From: Okeania sp034190295
GTDB taxonomy: Bacteria; Cyanobacteriota; Cyanobacteriia; Cyanobacteriales; Microcoleaceae
DNA length: 64,000 nt
Reading direction: 5' to 3'
NCBI GenBank assembly: GCA_034190295.1
Contig: JAXHSW010000008.1
Location: 24,523 to 88,522 of the forward strand
The translations under genes were made by a program, and so were the position numbers. The notes beneath the pieces are model-generated. The model was given only the letters and a program-made list of their open reading frames with translations, was not told the DNA's origin and made no database searches. Of this stretch, positions 1 to 9,160 are shown piece after piece (the first letter of the stretch is position 1; every line of letters begins with the position of its first letter).

Positions 1-17
1 AAAACTAAACTACCAAA

Positions 18-1073
18 ATGAACCTAAATAATTTGTATAATTCCTGCTCTTTATTTCCACAATTTATAATAATATTCATACTTTGTTTCTTAAGTTTCGG
101 CTGTAATAACCAAACAAAAATTTCAGAATATCCCGAAGAAACATTGTCAACAAAACAGTTATCTTCTCCAGTTAGTCAAGTATCAGACGAAATTTTTCAA
201 ACAGAAATCAAAGCTACGAAACCTTGGAAAATAGCCTACATTTTGAAAACTACTCCAGAGGAACCCTATTGGAAAAATGTTAAAGAAGGCGCTGAAAAAG
301 CAGCCCAAAATTTTAATGTAGATATAACTGTAATTAATTCCGAAAAACCTCAAACAACAGAATTTGTTGAAGACCAAATTATTCTAGTAGCAAATTTAAT
401 TGAAACAGAAGAAATAGATGGAATTATCATCGGTTCATCTGATTCAATTCGATTAGTTCCTGCCATCGAAAAAGCTATTAATTTAGATATACCAGTTATT
501 GCTATGGATACTCCACTTAATAGCGATCGAATACTAACTTTTGTTGGATTTGATAATTTTGCTGCGGGAAAATCAATGGGTGAGTGGGTGGTTAAAAAAT
601 TAGAGGGGAAAGGTACAGTCGCAATTTTAGATGGTGCAACTAATCACGATAATGCTATTCGGCGTCGCCGGGGTTTTATGGCAGGTTTAAAAACAGGGGA
701 TATGAAAATAATTGCGATTGAATCTGCTAATTGGGAACAATCAAAAGCACAAAAAATTACGAAAAAATTGTTGAAAAAGTTTGACAATATTGACGCGATA
801 ATAGCAGCAAATGATAGTATGGCTTTAGGCGCTAGTCAAGCAGTAGAAAATAGTCAATATCCGCCAATAATTATTACAGGGTTTGATGGTCTAGAAAATG
901 GTTTACAAGCAATTAAACAAGGTAAAATTACAGCTACAATTAATCAAGCACCAAAACAACAAGCGCGATTGGCAATTCAATTAATGATTCGACATCTAGA
1001 AAATGGAGAAACTTTTCCCAATATTATCCTTTTACCAAATACTGAAGTTATAACTTCAGAAAATTTTGATTGA
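18..1073 (+). CDS. periplasmic sugar-binding lipoprotein (RbsB-like, Peripla_BP_4 type)
   Basis: Substrate-binding protein of the ribose/galactose type, 351 residues. The N-terminus has a hydrophobic stretch (about residues 14-28) ending in a lipobox-like SFGC with Cys29, so it is probably a lipid-anchored periplasmic protein; Ser at -3 is not the usual Leu. From about residue 70 it follows the family pattern: WKIAYILKT, the YWKNVKEGAEKAA helix, DGIIIGSSDS, PVIAMDTP, FVGFDNFAAGKSMGEW, and AANDSMALGA. No permease or ATPase gene is beside it. Instead a Cache-domain hybrid kinase starts 147 bp downstream on the same strand, so I infer a ligand-sensing partner of that kinase, comparable in logic to LuxP/LuxQ or TorT/TorS, rather than a transporter subunit. 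The ligand is unknown. Confidence 0.85.
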   Translation: MNLNNLYNSCSLFPQFIIIFILCFLSFGCNNQTKISEYPEETLSTKQLSSPVSQVSDEIFQTEIKATKPWKIAYILKTTPEEPYWKNVKEGAEKAAQNFNVDITVINSEKPQTTEFVEDQIILVANLIETEEIDGIIIGSSDSIRLVPAIEKAINLDIPVIAMDTPLNSDRILTFVGFDNFAAGKSMGEWVVKKLEGKGTVAILDGATNHDNAIRRRRGFMAGLKTGDMKIIAIESANWEQSKAQKITKKLLKKFDNIDAIIAANDSMALGASQAVENSQYPPIIITGFDGLENGLQAIKQGKITATINQAPKQQARLAIQLMIRHLENGETFPNIILLPNTEVITSENFD

Positions 1074-1220
1074 AGAAGGAAGAAGGAAGAAGGAAGAAGG
1101 AAGAAGTGGATGGTGACTCAAACCCTAACCAATTGTAAACAACCCCGTTGACGGCGGCGGGGTATTAAACCCAAAAGAAAAAGAGAAAAATAATAGTCAA
1201 GAAATTTAATTATCAAAGCT
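1072..1220. repeat. 7-bp microsatellite and hairpin between binding protein and kinase
   Basis: Immediately after the stop codon a GGAAGAA heptamer is repeated about five times (1072-1106). It is followed by ACCCCG...CGGGGT (about 1141-1162), a small hairpin continuing into GTATTAAACCC. A close relative of this hairpin unit lies after the kinase (3640-3667) and inverted near 58757-58770, so it is a dispersed element rather than a proven terminator. Confidence 0.55.
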
Positions 1221-3650
1221 ATGAATATAAATAATCTATATACCAAACTTGTTCATCGTAATTTCAAAACTCAGGAATTAGAACAACAACCAACATCCTT
1301 GAGAAAACAAATAACATTTAGAGTTATTATACTAAGCTTAATTGCCATTCTCGGTATTACAGCTACAACTTTGCTGAGTTTGTTAGTAACAATACAACAA
1401 GCTCATCAAAAAATTAATTATGCAAAAGTAGAAGCAGCTACAAGTTTTAACCAATTTTTTTTAGCACTAGAAAGCGATATGGTAGCAACAAGTGCTGCTT
1501 TATCAACAACTAATGATTTTAATAAAATTAACTTGATAATGAATCAGATGCGAGATAGAAATCGCTCTTTTTTAGATTTAAAAGTTGTAGATATAGATGG
1601 GAAAGTTTTAGTACAAAATAGTAGACTAAATCGTCCAAAAGAAAAACAAATAAATCAACAACCTTGGTTATCCGGTCGTGGTCGAGTGGAATCTTTATAT
1701 ATTAGTAACGTCAAATTTGAAAATCAACAACCATATTTGGAAGTAGCGATCGCTGTTACTAATGATATTGGAATTTCTCAAAGTTCATTAGTGGCGAGAG
1801 TTGACTTGACAGAATTATGGGATAAAACAATTGAAATTAAAGTCGGAAAAAACGGTTATGTATATATCGTAAACAATGAAGGTTTGGTCATTGTTCATCA
1901 GAACCAAAATTTTATTCAAAAAACAACGAACCTTCAAGCATTATCTAGTAGGAACAGCAGCAAATATCAACCACAAATAAATATATATCAAGCAATTGAT
2001 GAAAATTGGGTATTTTCTAATAGTCAAAATTTAGCAAAAGTACCTTGGTTAGTCATTGTTGAAGAACCAATAAAAGAAGCGCTTCAACCATTCCTAGTAC
2101 CAGTAATATTTTTATTGTTGACTCTGCTATCTATAGCCTTAATTGTTTATAATATAGTTTCTTTTACTCGACATAGAATCGTATTACCATTACGCTTTAT
2201 AGACCAAGTCGTAACTACTATGGCAAATGGAGCATTAAACCATAGAATAAAAGTTAAACATAATGACGAACTGGGAGCTTTAGCGCAATCTTTTAATCAA
2301 ATGGCTGAACAGTTACAAAATTCTTTTGAAGCATTAGAAACTAGAGTCAAAGAACGTACTGCGGAATTAATGGAAGCCAAAGTAGCTGCTGATACTGCTA
2401 ATAAAGCAAAAAGTGAATTTTTAGCAAACATGAGCCATGAATTACGGACTCCTTTAAATGGAATATTAGGTATAGCTCAACTTCTGCAAAATTCACCAAA
2501 TTTTACATTTCAAGAACAACAAGACGTTGAGATTATTTATCAATCTGGTTCTCATTTATTAACACTCATTAGTGACATTCTCGACATATCTAAAATAGAA
2601 GCTGGCAAACTAGAATTTTTACCAGAAGAGTTAGATTTTCCCAAATTTATTAATGGAATAGTTGAAATATTTAGGATTCGTGCCCGAGAAAAGAAAATTT
2701 ATTTGAATTATCAAGTTATTAACAAATTACCTCCTAGAGTTATAGCGGATGAAAAAAGATTAAGACAGGTATTAATTAACTTATTAGGAAATGCCATTAA
2801 ATTTACCGACCGAGGAGGGGTTAATTTTAAAGTAGACTCTATGGGAGAAAATGATTCACAATCAGAAAAACAACAAAAAATTCGTTTTCAAGTAGAAGAC
2901 ACGGGTAAAGGTATTCATCCCAATGATTTAGAAAAAATTTTCCTACCATTTGAACAAGTAGGAAGTAATCAAAACAAAGTTGAAGGAACAGGATTAGGAC
3001 TAGCAATTAGCCACAAAATAGTAGAGATGATGGGAGGTTCATTAAAAGTAACTAGCACACCAGGAGTTGGTAGTATTTTCTGGGTAGATTTAGACTTACC
3101 TTTAGCTCCAGAATTATCACAGCAAGTCAACTCAAATTCATCATTAATTACTACTCAAAAATCTAATGATTCCCAGTCCATAAAACAATCTATTGTGCGC
3201 ATTCTCTTAGCAGAAGATAATCCTGTAAACCAAATTATTGCGAAGAAGATGTTGCATCGCTTAGGATATACTATAGAAGTAGTAAAAAATGGTTTAGCAG
3301 CAGTAGAAGCAGTCAAAAACCAATTCTATGACATCATTCTTATGGATATACAAATGCCTGAAATGGACGGGATAGAAGCGACCCATCATATCCGTCAACA
3401 CTTTAAAAATACTGAATATACTTACCAACCTTGGATTATTGCCATGACAGCAAATGCCATGAAAGAAGACCGAGAAAATTGTCTCAAAGCTGGTATGAAT
3501 GATTATCTAAGTAAACCCGTACAACTGCATGAACTCGCTGCAACTCTAGAAAAATTCCTTGAAGAAGGAGTCAGTCCTCAGTCCTCAGGAGGGAAAATTG
3601 AAAATTGCATGGGGACTGCTTCCCCAAACAATTTTGAACACCGCAAGTGA
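1221..3650 (+). CDS. hybrid sensor histidine kinase: dCache-HAMP-HisKA-HATPase-REC
   Basis: Membrane sensor kinase, 809 residues. Order: TM1 about 34-58; extracellular double-Cache-like region about 60-285; TM2 about 290-315; HAMP about 318-372 (ending LAQSFNQMAEQL); coiled coil; HisKA with phospho-acceptor His406 in the SHELRTPLNG box; HATPase_c with N-box LLGNAIKFTD and GTGLGLAIS; C-terminal receiver with Asp709 in ILMDIQMPEMDG and the conserved Lys in LSKPV. All catalytic residues are present. No DNA-binding output or HPt domain is attached, so signal must pass to another protein. Its position just after a periplasmic binding protein suggests the Cache/periplasmic part reads that protein or the same ligand. 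The C-terminal tail (about 785-809) runs into repeat-derived sequence. Confidence 0.9.
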   Translation: MNINNLYTKLVHRNFKTQELEQQPTSLRKQITFRVIILSLIAILGITATTLLSLLVTIQQAHQKINYAKVEAATSFNQFFLALESDMVATSAALSTTNDFNKINLIMNQMRDRNRSFLDLKVVDIDGKVLVQNSRLNRPKEKQINQQPWLSGRGRVESLYISNVKFENQQPYLEVAIAVTNDIGISQSSLVARVDLTELWDKTIEIKVGKNGYVYIVNNEGLVIVHQNQNFIQKTTNLQALSSRNSSKYQPQINIYQAIDENWVFSNSQNLAKVPWLVIVEEPIKEALQPFLVPVIFLLLTLLSIALIVYNIVSFTRHRIVLPLRFIDQVVTTMANGALNHRIKVKHNDELGALAQSFNQMAEQLQNSFEALETRVKERTAELMEAKVAADTANKAKSEFLANMSHELRTPLNGILGIAQLLQNSPNFTFQEQQDVEIIYQSGSHLLTLISDILDISKIEAGKLEFLPEELDFPKFINGIVEIFRIRAREKKIYLNYQVINKLPPRVIADEKRLRQVLINLLGNAIKFTDRGGVNFKVDSMGENDSQSEKQQKIRFQVEDTGKGIHPNDLEKIFLPFEQVGSNQNKVEGTGLGLAISHKIVEMMGGSLKVTSTPGVGSIFWVDLDLPLAPELSQQVNSNSSLITTQKSNDSQSIKQSIVRILLAEDNPVNQIIAKKMLHRLGYTIEVVKNGLAAVEAVKNQFYDIILMDIQMPEMDGIEATHHIRQHFKNTEYTYQPWIIAMTANAMKEDRENCLKAGMNDYLSKPVQLHELAATLEKFLEEGVSPQSSGGKIENCMGTASPNNFEHRK

Positions 3651-3766
3651 CGGTGGGGTATTAAACCCAGATCCATAAAAGATAAATTAAGGCAGTTCTG
3701 AAAAGTGCTTGACTTAGTAATATTATATTTGGTTGAACAGTTTAAATAATTTTTAGAGATAATGTC

Positions 3767-4048
3767 TTAATCACTAGACAATTTTTCTCCAGAGCAATAA
3801 TCGCAAATTCCGCCACCTAAAGAAAAACAATAGCAATTAGCAGCTATCTCTTCAAAGTTAGTTTTCTCCTTTTTGGAAGGTTCAAATTTTACCCAAGGTT
3901 CTTCAAATTCATCATCATATCTCATCCACTTACCTTCATCAACAACTGTCTTATAACAATTACCACTACCACGAGGAAACAGAACTACATAGTCTTCTTG
4001 AAATATTACATAGTACCCTCTGTCTCTCCATTCTTCTGCTAAGGCCAT
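3767..4048 (-). CDS. small Cys-rich protein of unknown function
   Basis: 93 residues, not recognised. The body is rich in aromatic and acidic residues (RGYYVIFQEDYVVLFPRG) and the C-terminus carries a Cys cluster, CYCFSLGGGICDYC, which could bind a metal. There is no signal peptide or membrane segment. It is convergent with the hybrid kinase. Codon use looks like that of the neighbours, which argues for a real gene; the alternative is a chance frame. A search for cyanobacterial homologues with the same Cys spacing would settle it. Confidence 0.5.
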   Translation of the reverse strand: MALAEEWRDRGYYVIFQEDYVVLFPRGSGNCYKTVVDEGKWMRYDDEFEEPWVKFEPSKKEKTNFEEIAANCYCFSLGGGICDYCSGEKLSSD

Positions 4049-4080
4049 ATTGTTTTTGATTTTTTTGAATTATGTGTTTG

Positions 4081-4260
4081 AAATAGCAGTCAGCACCTCA
4101 GCGGTCAGCTATCAGCTTTTTAAGGTGTATAATAGGGGATACTCTAGAGTTGAGTTGCCGCTCCGCGTCTACAAACCCCCATAAAAGGCGCACCACGCGC
4201 TTTTTTACGCTAAACGTGGGGGGTGCCGAACCCTTGGATTTTTAGCTGATAACGCAGTTC
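4081..4260 (+). repeat. dispersed repeat, inverted partner at 52529-52685
   Basis: GCAGTCAGCACCTCAGCGGT, then ATACTCTAGAGTTG, GCCGCTCCGCGTCTACAAA, a CGCACCACGCGC block and GTGGGGG...GCCGAACCC occur here and in reverse complement at 52529-52685. The two copies share the order of all blocks but differ by small indels. No open frame is shared, so I call it a non-coding repeat. Confidence 0.7.
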
Positions 4261-4320
4261 CTCTGTAAGAGTCTAGCTAAATGCGCTCAAGCTAATAGCT
4301 AGTTAAATTTTATCAGGTCT

Positions 4321-4452
4321 TATATCATGTTCGGTAGAACAGTTATAATTAGGCTCGTAGTTGGGCTTGAGCAATAATAGTAAGTATTGTAAGGGCTAAA
4401 GCCCAACTACAAACAAAAATTTTATTATAAGTAATTATCCGAACATGATATT
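4321..4452. repeat. family 2 repeat (ATATCATGTTCGG ends)
   Basis: Bounded by ATATCATGTTCGG and its complement CCGAACATGATAT. The middle carries AGTTGGGCTT...AAGCCCAACTA, a second inverted pair. An almost identical copy is at 40533-40662. It contains no open frame and has the layout of a miniature inverted-repeat element. Confidence 0.75.
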
Positions 4453-4541
4453 ACGCACGGACACTAAACCCAGTGAGGGCGAATGCCATTCGCCCCTACA
4501 GATGGTGTATGATTTGATATTTTGCGTAAGTTCTGTTGAAG
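4453..4541. repeat. family 3 repeat, degenerate copy next to the transketolase stop
   Basis: TTACGCACGGACACT, GTGAGGGCGAATGCCATTCGCCCCTAC and TTGCGTAAGTTCTG appear in the same order as in the triple array at 48650-48985. It abuts the family 2 copy on its left and lies a few bases beyond the 3' end of the transketolase-like gene. Confidence 0.65.
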
Positions 4542-4545
4542 AAAA

Positions 4546-6456
4546 TTAACTAGCTAACTCTTTAACTTTACTCATAATACCTTCAGGATCGATCCCTTGA
4601 TGGGGGAACTGTTCCCATAGACCACCGCAACCTTCTTTGTGAGTAGCTAGATAACCAAACTTAGGAGTCAGACCACGTTCGAGTAACCAAGAACCGAAAC
4701 GACTACCCAAACCTGTACGACGGTTGAATGCTTCAACAACTAATACAAAAGGAGAAGAACCAACTTTCTGCAACATATCTTCGTCAATGACATTGAGAGT
4801 CGGTTTATTAATCAAACCAACATCTATTCCTTGCTGTTTCAGACGTTCCACTGCATCAAGGGAGCGATATAACGCATCACCAAAACTGACAATATAACCT
4901 GCTGTACCTTCCCGGATGACTTCATCTTTGCCAGGAGTAAACTTATAACCTTCACCAAAAAATTCATTACCATTGCTGTCTAACAGAATTGGTACTTTGG
5001 AGCGAGTGGAAAAGATAAACCGCATTCCGGTTTGAGTAAATACTGCTTCCACACAAGCTTTCATTTGGTTCGCATCAGCAGGGAAATATAAGCGAGTTTC
5101 ATAACCATCATCAAGACCGTTATCGGCAAACATATTATTGATGCCAAAGTGACAAGTATTGTCTGCCATGTCATCTATACCAGCGTGGGAGAAGTGACAC
5201 AAAACGTTGGAGTTGTTCAACCGCGCCATTGTAATTTCAGAAATACACATTTCAAGGAAAGCACTGAATGTGGCAAAAATACCTTGCTTCCCTGCTTCCA
5301 TACCAAACCCCGCAGCAGCAGAAAAATTGCCACGTTCCATGATACCGCCACTAATAAACCGCTCTGGACAAGCATCGTGAATTTGTTTGAACCCGCAAGA
5401 ACCTTCTAAGTCACTGTCAACAAATAAATGATTTTTGCGTTCCTCTTCACTCATACCTTTGAGGACGGATACCACACTCTCGCCAAAGACATTCCGGTTA
5501 GAACCCATTTTGTCACTTACACCCATGAAAGTGTAGCTTTGCTTTGGTTTTTCAATACCCTTGAGATAATTAACTGCTTCAGTTCTACCTTTTGCGTCTA
5601 GATATTCGATCGCTAATTTTAGAGGAATCACATCATGTCCGTGGGTAGAACCTTCTAGACCTTCGATACCCACACTCATTTTCCGCTTATTAATCACAGC
5701 GACCGGACCTTGAGTTGTAGCCGCTTGACATATCCGTTGATACAAACCATCTAAATCTTCCCCATCTCCTTCGAGTACGGTTAAGCCATGACCTGCTAAA
5801 GTTTTATTGAGGTCGTAACCTTTTAAATAGTCGGAGGGATGACCTGCAATAGTAACATCATTATCATCAATTATCAATTTAACATTGAGATTTTGTGCTA
5901 CTGCCATTCTCGCTGCTTCAGCATCATTACCCTCTTGCTGCGAACCGTCGGAACCAAGGCAAAAGACTAATTTATCAGGATTTGCCATTGCCACACCGTT
6001 GATATAAGGCCACATATGACCTAATCTACCGGAACTGAATTTTACTCCTGGAGTAAATCCTAATTCTGGGTGTCCTGGTAAATGAGAATTTGCTGCCCGA
6101 TAATTTACCAGACGTTCTACAGGAAGTTCTCCTGCGATAGCTGCCATTAAGTATTGAGTAGCTACACGGTGTCCAGCTTCATCAAAGAAAATAGGTACAA
6201 ATTTTTCTGCTGCACCTCGGAAAAAGGCATCTAAAATCATAACTTCAGGTACTGTGTCATAAGGGCCACCTGTATGACCTCCTACTCCTCTAGCAGCACC
6301 AGTGGCGGTGAAGAAGATTATTGTATCACGGCAAAGTTGAATATTTGCTTTGAGTGTTTCGCGTTGTTCGTCTGTGAGAGTGGGGTTTGTGGGGTCGAGA
6401 GAAAGTGGTTTATAGCTTCCTATGTCAATTGGAAATGGTGCTGTAGTAATTGTCAT
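4546..6456 (-). CDS. transketolase-like thiamine-diphosphate enzyme
   Basis: 636 residues with the thiamine-diphosphate fold of transketolases. Visible features: GHTGGPYDTVPEVM near the N-terminus, the cofactor motif GSDGSQQEGNDAEAARMAV followed by IDDNDVTI (GDG...ND type), a HG-containing THGHDV segment, the pyrimidine-binding domain with GGIMERGNFSAAAGFGMEAG, and a C-terminal transketolase-C domain (GYIVSFGDALYRSLDAVERL). It should transfer a two-carbon unit between sugar phosphates or act as a close paralogue. It differs from the canonical Calvin-cycle TktA in length and motif details, so I do not assign tktA. The gene stands alone, with family 2/3 repeats at its 3' side and a family 3 repeat about 320 bp upstream. 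Confidence 0.8.
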   Translation of the reverse strand: MTITTAPFPIDIGSYKPLSLDPTNPTLTDEQRETLKANIQLCRDTIIFFTATGAARGVGGHTGGPYDTVPEVMILDAFFRGAAEKFVPIFFDEAGHRVATQYLMAAIAGELPVERLVNYRAANSHLPGHPELGFTPGVKFSSGRLGHMWPYINGVAMANPDKLVFCLGSDGSQQEGNDAEAARMAVAQNLNVKLIIDDNDVTIAGHPSDYLKGYDLNKTLAGHGLTVLEGDGEDLDGLYQRICQAATTQGPVAVINKRKMSVGIEGLEGSTHGHDVIPLKLAIEYLDAKGRTEAVNYLKGIEKPKQSYTFMGVSDKMGSNRNVFGESVVSVLKGMSEEERKNHLFVDSDLEGSCGFKQIHDACPERFISGGIMERGNFSAAAGFGMEAGKQGIFATFSAFLEMCISEITMARLNNSNVLCHFSHAGIDDMADNTCHFGINNMFADNGLDDGYETRLYFPADANQMKACVEAVFTQTGMRFIFSTRSKVPILLDSNGNEFFGEGYKFTPGKDEVIREGTAGYIVSFGDALYRSLDAVERLKQQGIDVGLINKPTLNVIDEDMLQKVGSSPFVLVVEAFNRRTGLGSRFGSWLLERGLTPKFGYLATHKEGCGGLWEQFPHQGIDPEGIMSKVKELAS

Positions 6457-6938
6457 GGTTAATAGGATTGATAATATCTATCTATGTTTTATGTATCTGT
6501 GCCCATGATTTATTTCATACCTATGATGAGGGATAAAATGTTTATGGGCAAAGAATTAAAGAAAGCCTACCATAGTTGGTGAGTTTTTTAATAATTATTT
6601 TATTTTTTTACTAAGGATGCTTAAGACTTTAAAATCTACTATATAAAAAATTGTAGGGTGTATGACGATACGCTGACCATTTCTGGAATAATGGTTGCTC
6701 TGACTGTCACGCACCGCGTGCTCCGGGATAGCGCGTTATATGAAATCCGTTTCACATTCTACATGGTTTAATATTTCAGAACTTACGCAGTAGAACCTAT
6801 TTCCGTCATTGCGACCGACAGGGTTTGCGGAGCATTACCGGGACGGAAAGCCATCTCAAATCCTAGTTTTTCGTATCTCATGCGTAAGTCCTAATTTATT
6901 AAACAAACACTCTCTTAGTTGATATCCTAAAAATAAAT
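6457..6938. other. gene-free stretch with family 3 repeat at 6777-6892
   Basis: 6457-6776 is AT-rich leader of the transketolase-like gene with no frame I trust. 6777-6892 is a family 3 copy, with TCAGAACTTACGCAG at one end and TGCGTAAGTCCT at the other; its middle (GTCATTGCGACCGA...) differs from other copies, so only the ends are conserved. Confidence 0.6.
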
Positions 6939-7874
6939 TTACGGTAGTGGTATGTCAACTGCTTTAAATGGAACTGTAACTACTGATTCAGCTCTGAAGA
7001 GGTACAAATTTAGTCGTATTTTGGGAGGTAGTTTTTCCTCAAAGTCATAAACTCGAATTTCTTCCTCACTATCACCAAATGTAGAGGAACCGTTATGTCT
7101 AATAACTTCACCACTTTCAGATTCAAATTCAATACCTTTTAGCTTTGAGTCTACATCCCTAATCAAAATGATTATGCTCTTGTCTTTTGGGATAGAAACA
7201 AACGTAGAAGCAAATGTAGAAGCAAATATAGAACACTTAAACTCTGTAAAAACACTAGTCAGAGAACGAGCAGACATAGAGTCTTCCTCTTGCTGAGTGG
7301 CCTGCCGATCCACTTCACATTCCTCATGTTGATTCATATCCTCTGGTTTTTGAATCAAAACCTCAATGTCTGAAGACTTGAGAACTGAATTGGAAATTGG
7401 CACACCAGTCTTTTCCAGGATATTTTTCACTGTTACCGTTGATTTTGCATTTCGATCGGGAATAAACATTTCCAGAGTACCTGAAATCTCCTTGATTGTT
7501 GCAGCTTGCCTAGTCGGACTTTTCAATTTTAAGTAAGCCCTAGTATAGTTGTACCCTGGAAAAGAGATTTCTTCAAACTCACTTTCTGATTCTTCTGATT
7601 CATTGTTAATAATACTTTTCCCAGTTTCATCTACAGCTCGATCGACATTTACACGTATTGCCTTAGCATCTACTAGCATATCTTCAAAAAACTTCAGGTA
7701 AATATCTAGCTTACTATTAAAAGTATCAGTCCTAGTATCTGTAACACTTTCTGCCGTTACTTCCACCTGACCCAAAACAGCAGGGCAAAACATTAATGTG
7801 GCAACAGCAGCAGACATACAAGCAAGCTTTAATTTTGCAGCAGCTTTAGCGACTATCCCAATTGGACTTTTCAT
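6939..7874 (-). CDS. secreted protein of unknown function
   Basis: 311 residues. The N-terminus (MKSPIGIVAKAAAKLKLACM then a hydrophobic run to about residue 35, AVLGQ/VEV) is a standard signal peptide, so the protein is exported. The mature part is acidic, low in Cys (CEVD and FKCS give two), and without recognisable motifs; segments such as YNYTRAYLKLKSPTRQAATIKEI and DKSIIILIRDVDSKLKGIEF look beta-rich. I do not recognise a family. The start is supported by an AGAGAGAT stretch (ribosome-binding-like) just upstream on the minus strand. Single gene, flanked by repeat-rich DNA. Confidence 0.65.
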   Translation of the reverse strand: MKSPIGIVAKAAAKLKLACMSAAVATLMFCPAVLGQVEVTAESVTDTRTDTFNSKLDIYLKFFEDMLVDAKAIRVNVDRAVDETGKSIINNESEESESEFEEISFPGYNYTRAYLKLKSPTRQAATIKEISGTLEMFIPDRNAKSTVTVKNILEKTGVPISNSVLKSSDIEVLIQKPEDMNQHEECEVDRQATQQEEDSMSARSLTSVFTEFKCSIFASTFASTFVSIPKDKSIIILIRDVDSKLKGIEFESESGEVIRHNGSSTFGDSEEEIRVYDFEEKLPPKIRLNLYLFRAESVVTVPFKAVDIPLP

Positions 7875-8751
7875 AACAAATATCTCTCTAGAAAAAGCTA
7901 TATTAATAAGTCAGGCATAAATACAAAATTTATGAAAAAGAGAAAATTATTGATGTTCATCTGACTAATGACGGGACATATTATGAGATGATGCTCCAGA
8001 AATAACGCTCTAGCTTTTCAGACCCTGCTTTCCTATTCCGACTCACTGCCGTTCCCCCTGCAAAGTGAAGGCCACTCAATAATAAGGTACATATTCAGTT
8101 ATCAGTTATCAGTACCTCTGCAATAAGGAATATTCTCTTTTTTTTATCTCCTTAAAAAGGGGAGGCTTTAAACTACAATTTCTCGGTAATTAATAATTTA
8201 TGGATAATAATTGATTTGATTTTTGATTATAGGAGATGTCTAATAATAATAGTACCTCTTCCAAAAGAGCGATCGCCCCTTTGAGAGATTTTGCTGTTCC
8301 TTGTCGATCGAGTTGAAGATTTAGGGTGCGGAATATGCACCCGATTTTTGAGTTATTCAGTATATAGTTTTCGTAATTTCTCTTTTGAGGAAATCTGGGG
8401 AATTTGAGAAATAATTCTCTCTAAAATTTTCACATCATTAATTGCGGAAATTTCGGATTGACTAATCATGAAAAATTTTTCTTGTTTCTCCTTTAAAAGA
8501 GAGGTAAGCATTTCGGTCTGAATGCGGAGCTAACAGCTATTAGCGGTCAGCTTTTAGCTTTTTCATAGATAATGTATATACACTTGTTGTGGTCAAGGTC
8601 AGTTTTTTTCCAATACTTTATAATTATCCTTTAATTTTTTAATACTAATTCCTGCTCTCAAGGCAATGAATTAATAGCTGAATGCTGATAGCTGAATGCT
8701 GACAAGGAGAGGCTTTAAACCTTAATTATTCGGTGATTTTTTCTATTCCTT
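7875..8751. other. gene-free stretch with broken family 1 copies
   Basis: Contains CAGTTATCAGTTATCAGT heptamers (8095-8113), and at least three partial family 1 copies recognisable by GGAGGCTTTAAAC...CGGTAAT (8161-8190), GGATTGACTAATCATGAAAA (8455-8475) and GAGAGGCTTTAAACCTTAAT (8708-8727). Also holds the common GCATTTCGGTCTGAATGC motif (8508-8525). No gene seen. Confidence 0.6.
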
Positions 8752-8896
8752 ATACCATGTCCGGATAATTAGCGATAAAAAAAACTTTCTCCTTTTCCTC
8801 CTCTTTCTTCCCCTCCACCGGAGGGGTTAGGGGTGGGTTGACTCCTGAGGACTCCGTCGTTTATTTATAAGTATTCAACCGGACATAATATTATAC
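8752..8896 (-). repeat. family 2 repeat, left inverted arm of the exonuclease-ATPase cassette
   Basis: ATACCATGTCCGGATAA at the left, TTATAAGTATTCAACCGGAC at the right. Block by block it is the reverse complement of the copy at 11620-11793: AAACTTTCTCCTTTTCCTCC, CTTTCTTCCCCTCCACCG, GGGTTAGG, GACTCCTGAGGACT and GTTTATTTATAAGTATTCAA all recur there in inverted orientation. Confidence 0.8.
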
Positions 8897-9037
8897 GAAT
8901 TATCATAAATTAATGCTAGATTTAGGTAAGACTTCAGTTATTAAGTAATTAATACTGGTATTATCAATTTTTTGCTAATAATTAGCAAGTTAATGTTCAT
9001 TATTCTTATGTTTACTTCTCCCCTACTCCCCTACTCC

Positions 9038-9129
9038 CATTCCACATCAGAACGGGCAAGATGCCCATTCCACATCAGAACGGGCAAGATGCCCATTCCA
9101 CATCAGAACGGGCAAGATGCCCATTCCAC
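9038..9129 (+). repeat. 28-bp tandem repeat before the exonuclease-ATPase gene
   Basis: Three full copies and a fourth partial copy of a 28-bp unit starting CATTCCACATCAGAACGGGC. It ends 32 bp before the ATG of the next gene and so forms most of its untranslated leader. The chance frame through it (8972-9160) is not a gene. Confidence 0.8.
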
Positions 9130-9160
9130 AAAACCCTATTCCCTATTTCCCAATACTTGA

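Noticed and set aside
8972..9160. 62-residue frame upstream of the exonuclease-ATPase
   Set aside because: Most of it is the 28-bp tandem repeat; it is leader DNA.
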